From NCBI RefSeq assembly GCF_000226565.1, contig NC_016041.1, positions 1,984,001 to 2,048,000 on the forward strand: DNA of 64,000 nucleotides, read 5' to 3'. Of the stretch, positions 24,659 to 32,572 are shown one piece after another; position 1 is the first letter of the stretch; the number at the start of each line of letters is the position of its first letter. The notes below the pieces were generated by a model. That model was not told the origin of the DNA. It did not search any database and was given only the letters and a program-made list of their open reading frames with translations. The position numbers were made by a program, and so were the translations under genes. The DNA is from Glaciecola nitratireducens FR1064 (GTDB taxonomy: Bacteria > Pseudomonadota > Gammaproteobacteria > Enterobacterales > Alteromonadaceae).

Positions 24659-25615
24659 TTACTTTATTTGAGACAGGCTATAAACATAAGCTGCAACGAC
24701 ATGCACCTTGTCTTCACCAAGCGTCTCTTTAAACGCCGGCATAACACCGTTGCGCCCATAATAGAGAGTTTCAGTCACAGTCTTCTGATTGCCGCCATAT
24801 AACCAGATATTGTCTGTCAGGTTAGGAGCACCGATCATTTGATTGCCTTTACCATCCATTCCGTGACAGGCTGCGCAAACCACGAATCTGGCTTTGCCGG
24901 CTTCTTTTAAGCCTTGATCAACGTCACGACCACTTAGGCTCAAGGTATATGCTACAACCTCGGCTACGCCGTCTTCACCCATGCTGTTGAGCCAACCAGG
25001 CATTGCGCCGCGACGACCTAAGATTAATGTTTCTTTGATCTTGTCACCAGAACCGCCATATATCCAATCGTTGTCCGTAAGGTTAGGGAAACCTGATGCT
25101 GCACCTTTTGCATTCGATCCATGACACTGCGCGCAGTTCTGCAAGAACAAGCGTTGGCCAACTTGCACAGCTTCTTCATTCTTTGCTAGTTGCTCGACCG
25201 GTGTTTTTGCATACTCAGCAAAAATGGGATCGAATTTCTCATTTGCATATTTGATCTGCAGGGCATACTCGTTCCAATTACCGTCTTCAATGTCTTTTTG
25301 CAATGCAAGCTTCGACTCTTCAAGTGAAAGCACACCTTGGTTAGAACTTTCCCAACCAAGAAGCCCTTTATACCCGCCTAAACCAGGGTACAAGAGTAAG
25401 TAAGCAACACCCCAAACAATACAAATGTAGAATAATATTGTCCACCAACGAGGCAATTGGTTGTTCATCTCTTCTATGCCATCGAAAACGTGTCCCATCG
25501 ACTCGCCTTCCTTGACCCCAGTGCTATTTGATAAACACCAACGTAAAAGAACGTAACAGCCTAATATTGAACCTAATGTTATTACTGATATCCAAATTGT
25601 CCAAAACATACTCAT
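24659..25615 (-). CDS. ccoP: cbb3-type cytochrome c oxidase subunit III (diheme CcoP)
   Basis: A 318-aa membrane-anchored diheme cytochrome c. Two transmembrane helices (about 5-27 and 57-77) precede two cytochrome domains with C-A-Q-C-H (about 160) and C-A-A-C-H (about 247). Each is followed by a P-N-L-T-D-N segment and a methionine ligand segment (G-A-M-P-G-W and G-V-M-P-A-F). The second helix carries the P-R-W-W-T motif. CcoP passes electrons from soluble c-type cytochromes to CcoO. It begins 4 nt after ccoQ. Confidence 0.97.
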   Translation of the reverse strand: MSMFWTIWISVITLGSILGCYVLLRWCLSNSTGVKEGESMGHVFDGIEEMNNQLPRWWTILFYICIVWGVAYLLLYPGLGGYKGLLGWESSNQGVLSLEESKLALQKDIEDGNWNEYALQIKYANEKFDPIFAEYAKTPVEQLAKNEEAVQVGQRLFLQNCAQCHGSNAKGAASGFPNLTDNDWIYGGSGDKIKETLILGRRGAMPGWLNSMGEDGVAEVVAYTLSLSGRDVDQGLKEAGKARFVVCAACHGMDGKGNQMIGAPNLTDNIWLYGGNQKTVTETLYYGRNGVMPAFKETLGEDKVHVVAAYVYSLSQIK

Positions 25616-25619
25616 AAGT

Positions 25620-25793
25620 TCAAGACTCCTGATCTTTTTTATTTAAGTTTTTCTTTTCTTCGTCATCGAAAACTAAGTTTGCTGCCTCATCAAAGCCTTT
25701 TTTATTGCGGCTGCTGAATGCCCAATAACAAACGCCAACGAAAGAGACGAAAACGATAACCGTAAATATGCTGCCTATAGTTCCCTGGTCCAT
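25620..25793 (-). CDS. ccoQ: cbb3-type oxidase small subunit CcoQ
   Basis: A 57-aa protein with one hydrophobic helix (about 7-27) followed by C-Y-W-A-F-S-S-R-N-K-K-G-F-D-E-A-A, the usual CcoQ signature, and a lysine/glutamate-rich tail. Its ATG overlaps the ccoO stop (TAATG). CcoQ stabilises the assembled oxidase. Confidence 0.93.
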   Translation of the reverse strand: MDQGTIGSIFTVIVFVSFVGVCYWAFSSRNKKGFDEAANLVFDDEEKKNLNKKDQES

Positions 25794-26398
25794 TATTTTA
25801 AATGAGTCCCAAGTTGCTGTAGGTAGGCAATCAAAGCTTCCATTTCCTTTTTGCCTTTTACTGCAGCTTCAGCACCTGCAATATCTTCATCTGTGTAAGG
25901 CATACCTAGCATACGGTTAACTTCCATTTTTTTGACGATATCTTTACCATCAAGTGTGTTCTCAGCTAGCCATGGATAACCCGGCATATTTGATTCAGGT
26001 ACTACGTTTCTTGGATTCATCAAGTGAACGCGATGCCATTCATCACTATAGCGTTCGCCAACTCGCGCTAAATCAGGACCTGTTCTTTTTGAACCCCATA
26101 AGAAGGGTCGTTCCCAAACAGATTCACCGGCTACTGAGTAATGCCCATAGCGTTCTGTTTCTGAGCGGAAAGGGCGGATCATTTGGCTGTGACAGCCAAC
26201 ACAACCTTCACGGATGTAAATGTCACGACCTTCCAACTCTAAGGCGGTATATGGACGCAAGCCCTTAACTGGCTCTAATGCTTGTTGGTCAAACATTAAT
26301 GGTAAGATCTGCGCCATAGCACCAAAGCTAATTGCGACTAGAATAAGAACAGTTAATAAACCAACGTTTTTTTCTAACAACTCATGTGGATTTTTCAT
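25793..26398 (-). CDS. ccoO: cbb3-type oxidase subunit II (monoheme CcoO)
   Basis: A 201-aa protein with an N-terminal membrane anchor (about 13-35) and one heme c site, [13 protein letters not shown] near residue 65-77. The [11 protein letters not shown] motif and the later methionine in S-N-M-P-G-Y complete the cytochrome domain. It receives electrons from CcoP and passes them to CcoN. It follows ccoN by 11 nt and is coupled to ccoQ. Confidence 0.97.
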   Translation of the reverse strand: MKNPHELLEKNVGLLTVLILVAISFGAMAQILPLMFDQQALEPVKGLRPYTALELEGRDIYIREGCVGCHSQMIRPFRSETERYGHYSVAGESVWERPFLWGSKRTGPDLARVGERYSDEWHRVHLMNPRNVVPESNMPGYPWLAENTLDGKDIVKKMEVNRMLGMPYTDEDIAGAEAAVKGKKEMEALIAYLQQLGTHLK

Positions 26399-26409
26399 TA
26401 TCGTTCTCC

Positions 26410-27843
26410 TTATGCCGCAGCGGTTGCAGTATTTTCTACAATGCTTTCTTTAGGTGCACGGATTGTGCGATAGCAGTTGTAAGCCATTATTAACATGCCG
26501 GCTACAACGAACAAGCCACCAATGAAGCGAACGATGTAGAATGGCTTAGAGGCTTCTAATGACTCCACAAAAGAGTAGGTTAGAGTGCCGTCAGCATTTA
26601 CTGCTCTCCACATCAATCCTTGCAGAACGCCTGACATCCACATTGCAACGATGTACAGAACCACACCGATTGTAGCTAGCCAGAAGTGAACATTGATAAG
26701 CTTGGTGCTATACATTTTTGGTTGCCCGAACAAAATTGGGACCAAGTGATATACAGAGCCGATCGTGACCATGGCTACCCAACCTAACGCACCTGAGTGA
26801 ACGTGACCAACTGTCCAGTCAGTATAATGGGATAGAGCGTTTACCGTTTTGATAGCCATCATCGGACCTTCAAAGGTAGACATACCATAGAAAGACAGTG
26901 AAACAATAAGGAAACGTAATATTGGGTCGGTTCTCAACTTATGCCAAGCACCTGAGAGCGTCATGATGCCGTTAATCATTCCGCCCCAAGAGGGTACGAA
27001 TAGAATGATAGACATAGCCATACCCAAAGATTGTGTCCAATCAGGAAGCGCAGTGTAATGCAAATGGTGAGGTCCAGCCCAGATGTATAGAGATATAAGC
27101 GCCCAGAAGTGAACAATTGATAGACGATATGAGTAAACAGGGCGGCCAGCTTGTTTAGGCACGAAGTAATACATCATTCCTAAGAAACCCGCTGTTAGGA
27201 AGAAACCTACTGCATTGTGTCCGTACCACCACTGCATCATCGCATCAACAGCGCCTGCATAGATTGGATATGATTTACCGAAAGTGACGGGTATGACCAT
27301 GCTGTTGCCGATGTGCAATACAGCGACCGTCAACATAAAGGCGCCTAAAAACCAGTTCGCAACGTAAATGTGGGATGTTTTTCGTATAACCAATGTACCG
27401 AAAAAGTTAATTATGTAAGCAACCCAAACCAATGTAATTAAGATATCAATTGGCCATTCTAGTTCAGCATACTCTTTGCTAGACGTATAACCGAGAGGCA
27501 AAGTCACTACAGCCGCTACAATAACCGCTTGCCAGCCCCAAAAAGTGAAGGCTGCCAGCTTGTCACTAAAGAGTCGCACCTGCGATGTTCTCTGCACAAT
27601 ATAGTACGAAGTGGCGAACAGTGCACTGCCACCAAATGCAAAAATAACCGCATTGGTGTGTAGAGGGCGCAGACGAGAATAAGTTAACCATGGAATATCA
27701 AAATTTAGCGCAGGAGCAAATAATTGCGCAGCAATTAATACCCCCAATGACATCCCAATAATGCCCCAAACTACCGTCATTATCGTGAATTGTCTGACTA
27801 CCTTATAATTGTAATCAGGATGTACTTGGCTTGTTTCACTCAT
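26410..27843 (-). CDS. ccoN: cbb3-type cytochrome c oxidase subunit I (CcoN)
   Basis: The catalytic subunit of the high-affinity oxidase: 477 aa and about 12 membrane helices, with heme b, heme b3 and CuB histidines in R-P-L-H-T-N-A, Y-G-H-N-A-V-G, P-H-H-L-H-Y and G-H-V-H-S-G-A-L. It reduces oxygen to water and pumps protons, and serves microaerobic growth. The start is the ATG at 27843 ([16 protein letters not shown]), not the longer upstream frame. It heads ccoNOQP; a perfect FNR box lies 165 bp upstream. Confidence 0.97.
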   Translation of the reverse strand: MSETSQVHPDYNYKVVRQFTIMTVVWGIIGMSLGVLIAAQLFAPALNFDIPWLTYSRLRPLHTNAVIFAFGGSALFATSYYIVQRTSQVRLFSDKLAAFTFWGWQAVIVAAVVTLPLGYTSSKEYAELEWPIDILITLVWVAYIINFFGTLVIRKTSHIYVANWFLGAFMLTVAVLHIGNSMVIPVTFGKSYPIYAGAVDAMMQWWYGHNAVGFFLTAGFLGMMYYFVPKQAGRPVYSYRLSIVHFWALISLYIWAGPHHLHYTALPDWTQSLGMAMSIILFVPSWGGMINGIMTLSGAWHKLRTDPILRFLIVSLSFYGMSTFEGPMMAIKTVNALSHYTDWTVGHVHSGALGWVAMVTIGSVYHLVPILFGQPKMYSTKLINVHFWLATIGVVLYIVAMWMSGVLQGLMWRAVNADGTLTYSFVESLEASKPFYIVRFIGGLFVVAGMLIMAYNCYRTIRAPKESIVENTATAAA

Positions 27844-28007
27844 ATCAATAAATCTTCCGCGTAGAGAAAAAATAACTAAATCGCAATATTGCCAACCCAC
27901 TGTCTCTCACTAGTTGAGTAAGGGAAACAAGTTAAGTAAGCTATTGAGGTATTACATACGGATCATAATGTTTTTAAGTACAAAAAGATATAATACTTAC
28001 GGTTGTC

Positions 28008-28021
28008 TTGATCTTCATCAA
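28008..28021. promoter_or_regulatory. Perfect FNR box in the ccoN / 28067 divergent promoter
   Basis: TTGAT-CTTC-ATCAA matches the FNR consensus at all ten fixed positions. It lies 165 bp before ccoN on the minus strand and 46 bp before the plus-strand gene at 28067, so it may control one or both. Fnr is encoded in the same cluster. Oxygen-limited induction of ccoNOQP by Fnr is established in many proteobacteria. Confidence 0.88.
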
Positions 28022-28066
28022 TAAACCTAATTTAATCGTTAATAAAAAGTAAATAAAGTAGATAAA

Positions 28067-28492
28067 ATGTATTCAAAACAGGCACTAATACTCTTCGTAG
28101 CTCTTTTAGCTATAAGCCTTGCAGGAGTATATTATAAAAATGTTAACAGCTCGGGTGCCTCGCAAGATAAGTGTGATTTAAACCTTGGAAAGTGCACATT
28201 TGTATACGGAGATGATGAAATATCTGTAAATTTTTTATCGCCGATCGTCACTGAAGAGGAAGTTTTACTTCGTTTAGAGTTACCGCCAAACGTTAAACTA
28301 ACCGAAGCTTGGATTGAAGGCCTCAATATGTTCATGGGAAAAACACCTGTCATAGAGGAAGCGGGGCGCTACGTTACGTTTTTAGGAAGTTGCAATCTTG
28401 AAACAATGCATTGGCAACTTACTATAAAAGTTATAGACAAAAACGGCCAAGTAAATTCATACTCAGCCGTTTTTTATACTAGCAGCGAATAA
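28067..28492 (+). CDS. Membrane-anchored hypothetical protein divergent from ccoN
   Basis: A 141-aa protein with an N-terminal hydrophobic helix (about 6-23) and a periplasmic, beta-rich domain with three cysteines (K-C-D-L, K-C-T-F, S-C-N-L). L-R-L-E-L-P-P-N-V-K-L and I-E-G-L-N-M-F-M-G-K-T are the most distinctive stretches, with methionine and cysteine residues suggestive of copper binding. It reads away from ccoN and shares its FNR box. A role in oxidase biogenesis is inferred from position; I do not recognise a family with certainty. Confidence 0.78.
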   Translation: MYSKQALILFVALLAISLAGVYYKNVNSSGASQDKCDLNLGKCTFVYGDDEISVNFLSPIVTEEEVLLRLELPPNVKLTEAWIEGLNMFMGKTPVIEEAGRYVTFLGSCNLETMHWQLTIKVIDKNGQVNSYSAVFYTSSE

Positions 28493-28493
28493 A

Positions 28494-28961
28494 CTACATT
28501 TGAGATTGTTGATAATTCGCTAGACCGAGCCTTTCTATAAGCCCGAGTTGTTGCTCAAGCCAGTGCGCATGGTCCATCTCAGTATCATCGAGCAGAATCA
28601 TTAGCATGTCTCGCGTCACAAAATCTTTTTCGCTTTCGCACATTGCAATGACCGTTCTTAACTTATCGGCAACTTCATACTCTACGCGCAAATCACTCTG
28701 CAGCATTTCAGCAACCGTATTTCCTACCTTGTAGCCAACGCGAGTTTCCATGTCGGGTTTGCCACCTAAAAATAACATCCGCTCTATCAGTTTAGTCGCG
28801 TGACTCTTTTCATCGTCAAACTCGTGATTAATGCGCTCGTATAGCTTATGTAAGCCCCAATCAAGATACATTTGTGAATGCACAAAGTACTGGTCCATTG
28901 CCGCTAACTCATAACCAAGTAGGGTATTTAGCCCATCAATTACATTCTTGTTGCCTTGCAT
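28494..28961 (-). CDS. Bacterioferritin subunit with ferroxidase ligands but no heme Met
   Basis: A 155-aa four-helix ferritin-like protein. Ferroxidase ligands E18 and the E-K-S-H pair (E51, H54) and E-M-D-H (E127/H130 equivalents) are present. The heme-ligating Met52 of classical Bfr is replaced by Lys in D-D-E-K-S-H. This is the pattern of alpha-type Bfr subunits. It lies 1 nt after the partner bacterioferritin gene, so the two are almost certainly made together and may form mixed 24-mers storing iron. Confidence 0.93.
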   Translation of the reverse strand: MQGNKNVIDGLNTLLGYELAAMDQYFVHSQMYLDWGLHKLYERINHEFDDEKSHATKLIERMLFLGGKPDMETRVGYKVGNTVAEMLQSDLRVEYEVADKLRTVIAMCESEKDFVTRDMLMILLDDTEMDHAHWLEQQLGLIERLGLANYQQSQM

Positions 28962-28962
28962 A

Positions 28963-29436
28963 TTAATCGTCCTCTACTTGAGATTGGAGGTAATTTTGAA
29001 TTCCCAATTGTTCAATTTGATAAGCTTGTGTATCTAACCAGTCGTAATGATCTTCTTCATATTCAAGAATGTTAGATAATAGGTCTCGAGATACAAAATC
29101 TAAATGTAATTCGCAAAGCGCGATCGCATCTTTCATCTGAGGAATTTGTTTAGTTTGAAAGCCTGCGTCACACTTCAGCATTTCGACGGGTTCTTCACCT
29201 ATATTTATTTTTCCAAGCATTTGTAAATTAGGCAGACCCTCTAGAAATAGTATACGAGCGATCAATTCATCTGCTTGTATCATATCCTTGATCGATTTTT
29301 TGTAGCATTTTTGATTAAGCGCTTCAAAACCCCAATTTTTATACATACGAGCATGCAAAAAATATTGGTTTATTGAAGTGAGTTCAGTGGTAAGCACTTC
29401 ATTCAGTACTTTGATAACTTCGGGTTTACCTTTCAT
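28963..29436 (-). CDS. Bacterioferritin subunit with heme Met but altered ferroxidase site
   Basis: A 157-aa bacterioferritin. The segment aligned to the E-M-x-H ferroxidase/heme motif reads D-M-I-Q: Met52 is kept as heme ligand, but Glu51 is Asp and His54 is Gln, so the diiron centre is probably impaired. E18 and the late E-E-D-H are retained. Paired with the subunit above it complements its deficits, as in two-subunit bacterioferritins of other proteobacteria. It is the first gene of the pair. Confidence 0.93.
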   Translation of the reverse strand: MKGKPEVIKVLNEVLTTELTSINQYFLHARMYKNWGFEALNQKCYKKSIKDMIQADELIARILFLEGLPNLQMLGKINIGEEPVEMLKCDAGFQTKQIPQMKDAIALCELHLDFVSRDLLSNILEYEEDHYDWLDTQAYQIEQLGIQNYLQSQVEDD

Positions 29437-29559
29437 CTGACTGCCTCTTTACCTGACTATAGTGAACAGGTTGTTTTCTTTTCAAATCTATTATAGCTAG
29501 GTTTTGAGTAATATCAATCTGGATGGTAAATAATCCTTAAATTTCAACATGATAGTAAA

Positions 29560-29578
29560 GAGAATGATTTGCATTAAG
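29560..29578. promoter_or_regulatory. Possible Fur box upstream of the bacterioferritin operon
   Basis: The 19-bp stretch around AATGATTTGCATT matches the Fur consensus GATAATGATAATCATTATC at 13 of 19 positions. It lies about 125 bp before the first bacterioferritin start. Iron-responsive control is plausible, but sites of this quality also arise by chance in AT-rich DNA. Confidence 0.4.
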
Positions 29579-29604
29579 TAACAACGTTTGGCAATTGAAA
29601 TCAC

Positions 29605-31179
29605 TCAATCCTTTGCATGCTTCAGCATCTCGAAGCTTTCTTCAGCAAAGCCTAAGCCAGCTTCGGTAAAAAAGTTAAATACTTTGTCCACGCCTACGTC
29701 TAACAGTGGTTGAACTTCATCTTCATATCTGGCTATAGCCGCAATTTTTCCTGCATAAGATGCTGTTCTCAGCTGATTGGTGATATTTGATGAATCTTGA
29801 ATAGACGGAAGGGCTAGTAGAATTAATTCAATTTTACTGATATCTACATTTTCCCAAAGATCTATATTTTCACCATCTCCGAGAATCGCTCTGAAATTTT
29901 GTTCTCGTAATGAACTCACTTTATCCAAATCTGCGTCCATACCAGTAACACCTTTTTCCATTAATTTCGCTAAGGTTTCAAAAGCACCTCTGCCAACCCG
30001 TCCCATTCCAATAACTAGCACTTTGGTGTCTAGTAGCTCCGGGTAAACGTCTTCCTTCAAGGGAATGCGTGATTGAAACTTTTTCAATTGGTCTTTATGC
30101 TTGTTATATCTGCTGTGTGAACTTTTGTAAATTGCACTTGTAAAAACAAAAGAAAATGAAACGCTAAGCGCCATAATAACCAACCAAACGCTGTCTAAGA
30201 ACCCTACACTAACTGCAACGGCTGCTACAATAAGCCCGAACTCACTGTAGTTAGACATGACTAAACTGGACAAAAAAGACGTTCTTGCTCTTAGTCGAAA
30301 TTTGGTCAGTAATGTAAAGAACAGGTAGAATTTAATTGGGAGCAATAGGGTTATAAGCAGAGCAATAACGGTAATCTCTAGGGTTGGGAGCGCTGTTAAA
30401 CCGATGGTCAGGAAAAAGCCGATCAAAAATAAGTCTTTAAAACTCAGTAGTGCCTTTGACAACTCGTTTGCTTTTGAGTGACCTGCAATCAATACGCCGA
30501 ATATAAGGGCTCCCAAATCACCTTTAATGCCAACAAGTTCGAATAACTGATAACCACCCAATGCTAAAATAAAACCCGACAATGGAAGTAATTCACCATG
30601 TCCCGACTTGTTTAATAACTTGTGTAAAAGGGGGACGACAGGTATGAGTAAAAAGAGTAACAAAGCCCAAGGTGAGGGTATCTTGCCTGTTGCCACAACC
30701 ATAAATAGAACGGCGAATATATCTTGCATTACTAAAATACCAATAGCAACTTTACCGTGACGAGTTCGGCTTTCACCACTTTCCTCTAATATTTTTACCA
30801 CACAAACGGTTGAGCTAAAGCTAAATGCAAAGCCAATTAAAGCAGCTGTCGCGAGTGACATATCGGTAAAGTAGGGCAGTCCAATTAAGCTTAATAACAA
30901 AAATATAGAGCTAATAAATACGATCCATGCAGTCGTATGTAAAATGCTGCTCAACCATATTTCGCGTTTCAATAAATCTTGAATGTTAAGCTTAAGGCCG
31001 ATCGTAAACAGCATGATTGTTATACCAAGGTCTGCTATTTCTTGCAGGCTGCTGTTATTTTCTATTCCCCAAGCGTTTAACGCAAAGCCAGCGATGAGAT
31101 ACCCAATCAGCGGTGGTAAGCTCAATAATTTAAAGGCAAATCCGAAAGTAAAGGCAAGTAATAAGTAGATATATTCCAT
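29605..31179 (-). CDS. CPA2-family cation:proton antiporter with TrkA-N domain
   Basis: A 524-aa protein of the Kef/YbaL type. About twelve membrane helices (1-360) form the antiporter with G-F-A-F-S-F-S-S-T-V. A cytoplasmic Rossmann domain follows (about 385-510) with V-I-G-M-G-R-V-G-R-G for NAD(H) binding. Such proteins exchange K+ or Na+ for protons, gated by nucleotides or thiol conjugates. The RCK part is shorter than in KefB/KefC (about 600 aa). It appears to be transcribed alone or with the hydrolase gene upstream (72 nt gap). Confidence 0.88.
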   Translation of the reverse strand: MEYIYLLLAFTFGFAFKLLSLPPLIGYLIAGFALNAWGIENNSSLQEIADLGITIMLFTIGLKLNIQDLLKREIWLSSILHTTAWIVFISSIFLLLSLIGLPYFTDMSLATAALIGFAFSFSSTVCVVKILEESGESRTRHGKVAIGILVMQDIFAVLFMVVATGKIPSPWALLLFLLIPVVPLLHKLLNKSGHGELLPLSGFILALGGYQLFELVGIKGDLGALIFGVLIAGHSKANELSKALLSFKDLFLIGFFLTIGLTALPTLEITVIALLITLLLPIKFYLFFTLLTKFRLRARTSFLSSLVMSNYSEFGLIVAAVAVSVGFLDSVWLVIMALSVSFSFVFTSAIYKSSHSRYNKHKDQLKKFQSRIPLKEDVYPELLDTKVLVIGMGRVGRGAFETLAKLMEKGVTGMDADLDKVSSLREQNFRAILGDGENIDLWENVDISKIELILLALPSIQDSSNITNQLRTASYAGKIAAIARYEDEVQPLLDVGVDKVFNFFTEAGLGFAEESFEMLKHAKD

Positions 31180-31251
31180 TGGCGTTTTATGTTCTCAAGT
31201 AATCAATAAGGGGCCGAAAAAATACAGCCAAAGTGCACCAAAAATAGGGGC

Positions 31252-32202
31252 TTAGGTGCTTTGCTCTAAAAACGACATGATATCCTTGGATACTTTGCGG
31301 ACATCTTCAACCATCGGCATATGCCCTAAGTCCTCGTATATGTACGTAGTAGAATCTAACATGTTCTGCCAAATCATATAATCAGCTACAGGCATGAGTT
31401 TATCATTTACTCCCCAAATCAACATCACGTTAGAGGCCTCAATTTCATGCGTTATGTCAAAAAAATCGTCAGGATTGAAGAAATCTCGAAACATATGTAC
31501 ATATTGTTCTCGTTTACCGATGTATCTATTTGCAATGGCACGCAAAATAAATTTCGGCAAGTAAGGTGGTTTGGTCATCACCAGGTCGTAGAAATAGAAA
31601 AAGTCTTTTTCGTTATAGTGATTAAAAGGATTTTGATTGGTTTTAGCCATTTCTAATGAAAAATCAGAACGTATACCTGCAGGGTCAATTAAAACTGATT
31701 TGCGTATACGCTCGGGGCAGCGCTCTAGCATTTTTGCTGCCATAAGTCCGCCCATACTATTGCCAATGATATGAAACTTTTGAATTTTAAGTTGATCAAT
31801 CATATCAATCAAATATCGCACTTGTTCAGGCACCGAATAGTTGTCACTTGGACGATATATAACGTCTCCATGTCCTAGTAAGTCTGGACAAAATAATTGA
31901 TATTTTTTCGTTAGCTTTTTACAAATTCGATTCCAAATATACTTATCTGCACTGAATCCATGAAGTAAAACAATAATCGGTTTATCGTTATCAAATTTTT
32001 CTACATTGCTTAAATAATGTGTTTGTAGATTAAAGGTTTCACTCCAAGTTGAATAATGCTTTAGATTGGCAATTTTAGCTTCAAGCTTATTTGCTGAATT
32101 GTATATGCCATTGGCAAGCAAGAACGTAGTGTCATATTTGAGAATTAATAACCACATGATAGCAAGACTGATAAGAACGAAAAAAATGATTGAAAATGCC
32201 AT
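31252..32202 (-). CDS. Alpha/beta-fold hydrolase with N-terminal membrane anchor
   Basis: A 316-aa protein with a transmembrane helix at about 3-22 and an alpha/beta hydrolase fold: oxyanion motif L-L-H-G-F-S-A, nucleophile elbow G-N-S-M-G-G near residue 147, acid in G-V-N-D-K-L-M and catalytic His in L-G-H-M-P-M. The sequence resembles esterase/lipase or C-C bond hydrolases of the MhpC type. The substrate is unknown; the anchor suggests an inner-membrane, periplasm-facing or cytoplasm-facing enzyme. Confidence 0.86.
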   Translation of the reverse strand: MAFSIIFFVLISLAIMWLLILKYDTTFLLANGIYNSANKLEAKIANLKHYSTWSETFNLQTHYLSNVEKFDNDKPIIVLLHGFSADKYIWNRICKKLTKKYQLFCPDLLGHGDVIYRPSDNYSVPEQVRYLIDMIDQLKIQKFHIIGNSMGGLMAAKMLERCPERIRKSVLIDPAGIRSDFSLEMAKTNQNPFNHYNEKDFFYFYDLVMTKPPYLPKFILRAIANRYIGKREQYVHMFRDFFNPDDFFDITHEIEASNVMLIWGVNDKLMPVADYMIWQNMLDSTTYIYEDLGHMPMVEDVRKVSKDIMSFLEQST

Positions 32203-32572
32203 AGTTCACATGTGCCAAAAATTGAATTATTCGCTAAGTATCTAACGATTTTTATAATTAATCGAGTTTGAGCCATTATTTTATCGGCAAATTACTGATT
32301 CAATTAATATTAACGATATTTACAACATTGTGTAAAGGGACATCTTTGCATTTACGGCACTAGCTTTGCCAATTTCTGCGTTTAGTTGGTCTACTAGTTG
32401 CTTTCACAATTTATACCTAGTTTAGATTGATAAACGACGCGCACGGCCATGATGCGTGTGATTAAGCACTTAAGGAAGTTGCAAACAGAATTCGGGAATT
32501 AGTTAGGGATACAGATATAGCCTATCGGTGACGAATTTTTAGTTATCTTGCATTTCCCCTTTTGCCAAGTAA
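32203..32572. other. Gene-free stretch
   Basis: 370 bp between the hydrolase start and the end of the GGDEF-EAL gene, both on the minus strand. No convincing gene, RNA or hairpin terminator is seen. It should hold the hydrolase promoter near 32203-32330, which is AT-rich. Confidence 0.4.
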
